From assembly GCA_028696455.1 (NCBI GenBank), contig JAQVGZ010000008.1, positions 1 through 57,202 on the forward strand: a stretch of DNA of 57,202 nucleotides, read 5' to 3'. This DNA is from Desulfotomaculaceae bacterium (GTDB lineage Bacteria > Bacillota > Desulfotomaculia > Desulfotomaculales > Pelotomaculaceae). Below are positions 54,369-57,202 of this stretch, one piece after another. The translations under genes and the position numbers were made by a program. The notes under the pieces were generated by a model, which was given only the letters and a program-made list of their open reading frames with translations, searched no databases and was not told the origin of the DNA. Position 1 is the stretch's first letter. Every line of letters starts with the position of its first letter.

Positions 54369-55073
54369 ATGTCCGAACATACTGTAAAATTTACCAATGT
54401 GACTAAAAAGTATCTTGGCCGGATGGCCTTAAACAACGTGAGCTTCGACCTGCCGCGGGGAAAAATTACCGCCCTGGTGGGACCGAACGGCAGCGGCAAG
54501 TCTACCATTCTGAAACTTGCCGCGGGGCTTGTCCACCCCACTCAGGGCTCGGTAACCGTCCTGGGCAAAACCGCCAATCGCCGCATTGCAGGCGAAGTAG
54601 CTTACCTCTCAGAATCCGATTTCCTCTACCCTTTCTTCACTGTGGAAGAAACCTTAAAGTTTAACGCCGGTCTCTTCGCGGATTTTGACCTGCAAAAGGC
54701 AAAGGAAATCCTTAGTTTTATGGACCTTGAGCCGGATAAAAAGGTCAAGCACCTTTCCAAGGGCAACCGCGGCAGGCTCAAGATCGTGCTGGCCCTGTCG
54801 CGCCGGGCGCCGCTGATTCTGATGGATGAACCTCTTTCCGGGCTTGACCCTATGGTGCGTGACTCCATTATTAAGTCCATGATTTCACACCTGGACTTAC
54901 AGGGGCAAACGGTATTGATGTCTACCCATGAAGTAGCAGAAGTGGAGCCGGTATTAGACCTGGTTATCTCTATAAACGAAGGCAAAATCACGTGTATCGA
55001 AGATGTGGAAAACATCAGGGAACAACACGGCCTGAGCCTGGTTGACTGGATGAAGGAAGCCTTGGCAAAGTAG
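54369..55073 (+). CDS. ABC transporter ATP-binding protein
   Basis: The 234-residue ATPase has Walker A ALVGPNGSGKSTIL, signature HLSKGNRGRLKIVLAL (L-S-K-G-N, a variant of LSGGQ common in this subfamily), Walker B LILMDEPLSGLDP and STHEVAEVE. It follows the regulator by 2 nt. It pairs with the membrane protein at 53,199. Confidence 0.85.
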   Translation: MSEHTVKFTNVTKKYLGRMALNNVSFDLPRGKITALVGPNGSGKSTILKLAAGLVHPTQGSVTVLGKTANRRIAGEVAYLSESDFLYPFFTVEETLKFNAGLFADFDLQKAKEILSFMDLEPDKKVKHLSKGNRGRLKIVLALSRRAPLILMDEPLSGLDPMVRDSIIKSMISHLDLQGQTVLMSTHEVAEVEPVLDLVISINEGKITCIEDVENIREQHGLSLVDWMKEALAK

Positions 55074-55301
55074 CTAATCCGGTGCAAAAGGTTGCACGGA
55101 CACCGTTTCATATTCCAGGCACTGGCGAAACTAAGGAAGAACAAGGGGACGGTGAGCTAAGAACAATTGGAAAAGGTTACTCCTGGATTACAACTGGACC
55201 ATTAGTTACAATATAATTATGAAAAGTAAATTATAAAATTTTTTTAACCATTCAGATATTAATTCTTAACTAGCCATTTTGTTGGCACTAACAAATCCTC
55301 C

Positions 55302-55385
55302 GGGCGCGGTCTGACACACCGCGCCCACGAAAAAAAGGCAGGCCACCTTTGTACCCTGGAACCAGGGATACGTGGCCTGTTTTTC
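55302..55385. repeat. Two-hairpin repeat with terminator, copy 2
   Basis: GGGCGCGG/CCGCGCCC and CAGGCCAC/GTGGCCTG form two hairpins. The second is followed by TTTTTC on the plus strand, and a poly-A tract between them gives a U-run for the minus strand. It is the inverted form of 43,270-43,353. It may terminate the ABC operon. The rest of 55,074-55,669 is non-coding. Confidence 0.65.
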
Positions 55386-55669
55386 TTGAGCATTTTCTAT
55401 GTTTCGAATTCAATCTCGTGTTTGAACGAACGAATTTTCCATAACCTAAATGGATAATGATATTTTCTCTAATTTCCATGATAAATATTGTCCCCACTGT
55501 TATTATGAGCTATACAGTGAAACTGGGCGGGATCCGCTTTAGAAGCGCGCGACCGCAGCGCAGCCTCACTTACCAGTGGTGTTGCCGGCTGAAAATAATG
55601 GTATAATATAGTAACGCGGTGGATGAAAAGCATATACTTAAGTATCTACTTTAGAAAGGATGTTTCAGG

Positions 55670-56794
55670 ATGGCGCTAGCTTTTGAACAGGGACCCATCA
55701 GGCCGCCCAGTGAAGCCCACAGCCTCCTAATTAGGCTAACCCGGAACTGCCCGTGGAACAAGTGCGCTTTCTGCAATGCCTATAAGGGCACAACTTTTTC
55801 CGTACGGACAGTGGAAGACATAAAAAGGGATATTGATACTATTGCAGAAATGAGCCGCTTAATCACGCGGGCGCAACAAGAGAACAACGTCAGTGAACTG
55901 CAGGCCCGGCTTCATGAATTAGATCAATATCAGCTTTACCATGTTGCCAACTGGCTCTCCTACGGGGGTAAGACGGTGTTCTTACAGGACGCCAATTCCC
56001 TCCTTATGAAAACTGCTGCTTTGCTTGAAATTCTCGGATATTTGAAAGAAAAGCTTCCCACAGTGGAGCGCATCACCAGTTATGCCCGCTCCACTACCCT
56101 GCTCCGGAAGAGCGTGGACGAACTGGCTCAACTAAAACAGGCTGGCATTTCCCGCGTCCATGTGGGCCTGGAATCGGGCTGTGATGCAGTGCTGAAATTT
56201 ATGGACAAGGGCATTACTGCCCAGCAGCATATTGATGCCGGCAAAAAGGTCAAGGCTGCGGGGATTTCCCTCTCTGAGTATGTTTTGCTGGGTCTGGGCG
56301 GGCGGAAGTGGGCCAGGGAACACCCCTTTGACACAGCCAGGGTAATCAGCGCCATAAACCCCGATTATATTCGCCTGCGCACCCTGGCCGTCGTGGAAAA
56401 CACACCTCTCTTTACCAAAATGCAGCAGGGTGAATGGGAGGAACAGTCTGATACAAATACCGTAGAAGAAGAAAAGATCTTTTTAGAAAATCTCAACGGC
56501 ATTGACAGCCGGCTTTTAAGCGACCATTCCATGAACCTGCTGGGCGAGATCAACGGAAGGCTGCCCCATAACAAGCCTGCCATGCTCCGGATAGTGGACA
56601 GTTTTCTGGCCCTTCCTGAGGAAGAAAAAAACAACTACATCCTGGGAAGAAGATGGGGCCTGTATAACAGACTTGGTGACATGCAAGACCCGTCCCGTCA
56701 CGAACGGGTTAAGAATACCCTGCGCAGCCTGCAAAGCCAGGGCACGTTAGACGCAACTATTGCCAATTTGAAATACCAGATGGTCAGGGTGTAA
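55670..56794 (+). CDS. Radical SAM protein with CX4CX2C motif
   Basis: The 374-residue protein has LTRNCPWNKCAFCNAYKG near residue 27: cysteines at 27, 32 and 35, a CX4CX2C spacing instead of CX3CX2C. Further features are GGKTVFLQDANSLLM, ARSTTLL, ISRVHVGLESGCDAVL and LSEYVLLGLGGRKW, so the barrel belongs to the Elp3/MiaB-like group. A helical insert of about 55 residues (45-100) is present. The substrate is unknown. AAAGGATG lies upstream. No partner gene is seen. Confidence 0.8.
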   Translation: MALAFEQGPIRPPSEAHSLLIRLTRNCPWNKCAFCNAYKGTTFSVRTVEDIKRDIDTIAEMSRLITRAQQENNVSELQARLHELDQYQLYHVANWLSYGGKTVFLQDANSLLMKTAALLEILGYLKEKLPTVERITSYARSTTLLRKSVDELAQLKQAGISRVHVGLESGCDAVLKFMDKGITAQQHIDAGKKVKAAGISLSEYVLLGLGGRKWAREHPFDTARVISAINPDYIRLRTLAVVENTPLFTKMQQGEWEEQSDTNTVEEEKIFLENLNGIDSRLLSDHSMNLLGEINGRLPHNKPAMLRIVDSFLALPEEEKNNYILGRRWGLYNRLGDMQDPSRHERVKNTLRSLQSQGTLDATIANLKYQMVRV

Positions 56795-56902
56795 CCAGGG
56801 GGACGGTTCCCCTGGTTACTTTCTCAAGCTACAGCATATTTACCAGCATCGACACCAATCATTAATAACCTAACGATATTAATGCAACTTTCCCCAGGTC
56901 AA

Positions 56903-57132
56903 TCAGGTCAACAGGTCCGCTATTTGCCGCCGGTAATCATTAGCCCCACCATTGGCCGGGTGTCGCACTGGATAGTGCTTTATTCCAAATCGAGTCAATA
57001 TTTTATGTGACTTCATACCGATGGCAACTATTTCTGCATTTTGAACCAGGCCCCGCAGCATATTCAAATATTTTATTCCTTCCGCCAATTCTGTATCTGA
57101 TGGTGTTCGATTAGTTAATAAGTTAGATTTTT
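56903..57132 (-). pseudogene. Uracil-DNA-glycosylase-like C-terminal fragment
   Basis: The frame reads LLTNRTPSDTELAEGIKYLN, AEIVAIGMKSHKIL and YPVRHPANGGANDYRRQI. The N-R-x-P-x-x-x-E segment and H-P at the end match the C-terminal half of the UDG superfamily. The frame closes upstream with a TAA at about 57,133, so the active-site N-terminal part is missing here. Confidence 0.6.
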
Positions 57133-57202
57133 AAGGATGGTAAGGGTACATATTACATAATATTACATCAAATGGGTATCTTTCGTGTTCAAGTATGGAC
57201 TC

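Noticed and set aside
1-57202. CRISPR arrays, rRNA genes, complete insertion sequences and an integrase
   Set aside because: I looked for regularly spaced short repeats, rRNA-like sequence, transposase signatures and tyrosine or serine recombinase motifs and found none.

Overview
The window looks like chromosomal DNA of an anaerobic, spore-forming Clostridia member, probably Peptococcaceae in the broad Desulfotomaculum/Pelotomaculum sense. That placement is inference from gene content: a selenocysteine formate dehydrogenase, a molybdenum hydroxylase, CBO0543, DUF1540 and SLH proteins, a copper-amine-oxidase-like stalk domain, and strong GGAGG ribosome sites with frequent GTG and TTG starts. 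No rRNA gene, complete tRNA gene, CRISPR array or intact transposase was seen.

Positions 1-28,000 are accessory DNA. The left edge carries an integrative-element regulatory block: a ParB-like protein, a sigma-region-4 protein, a zinc ribbon, and an ImmR/ImmA-type repressor and metalloprotease behind a consensus promoter with repeated GTGAAGTT boxes. A minus-strand block at 3,429-17,342 follows. It has two tandem DUF1998 superfamily 2 helicases, a RecD-like helicase-nuclease that has lost its P-loop segment, a frameshifted UvrD helicase, a JAB/JAMM protein, a small PUA-like protein and a DUF262-type HNH fragment. It resembles a defence or DNA-repair island in which only the two DUF1998 helicases look fully intact. 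From 17,700 to 27,550 there are isolated genes (GH18, small XRE regulator, VWA protein, zinc-ribbon membrane protein) among many scraps: a transporter start joined to a tRNA 3' end, duplicated small ORFs, and pieces of ParB, RelE, ImmR and ImmA.

Positions 27,560-47,452 are mostly housekeeping or metabolic: purC, a DUF6544 protein, a three-subunit molybdenum hydroxylase operon preceded by a DUF1540 gene, a 5'-nucleotidase-like surface enzyme, a subtilisin-like protease, a glycine betaine transporter (ATPase, permease, binding lipoprotein), an SLH protein, and a minus-strand operon of GTPase, ABC-type ATPase, DUF364 protein and methyltransferase.

Positions 47,495-52,610 form the most striking segment. 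A formate dehydrogenase alpha subunit is read through an in-frame UGA (Sec353) followed by an fdhF-like SECIS hairpin. A 78-residue glutaredoxin-like protein with a UxxC active site, also containing an in-frame UGA, lies upstream of it. Two near-identical leaders, which I read as Moco/Tuco-type riboswitches with intrinsic terminators, precede formate dehydrogenase and a 122-residue orphan gene. Two copies of an unidentified 85-nt element precede the GTPase operon and the glutaredoxin gene. Together they suggest a Mo/W-, selenium- and redox-linked regulon.

The right end holds a YtrA-type GntR/ABC operon with its own operator, a two-hairpin repeat found twice in the window, a radical SAM protein with an unusual CX4CX2C motif, and a truncated uracil-DNA-glycosylase-like gene.
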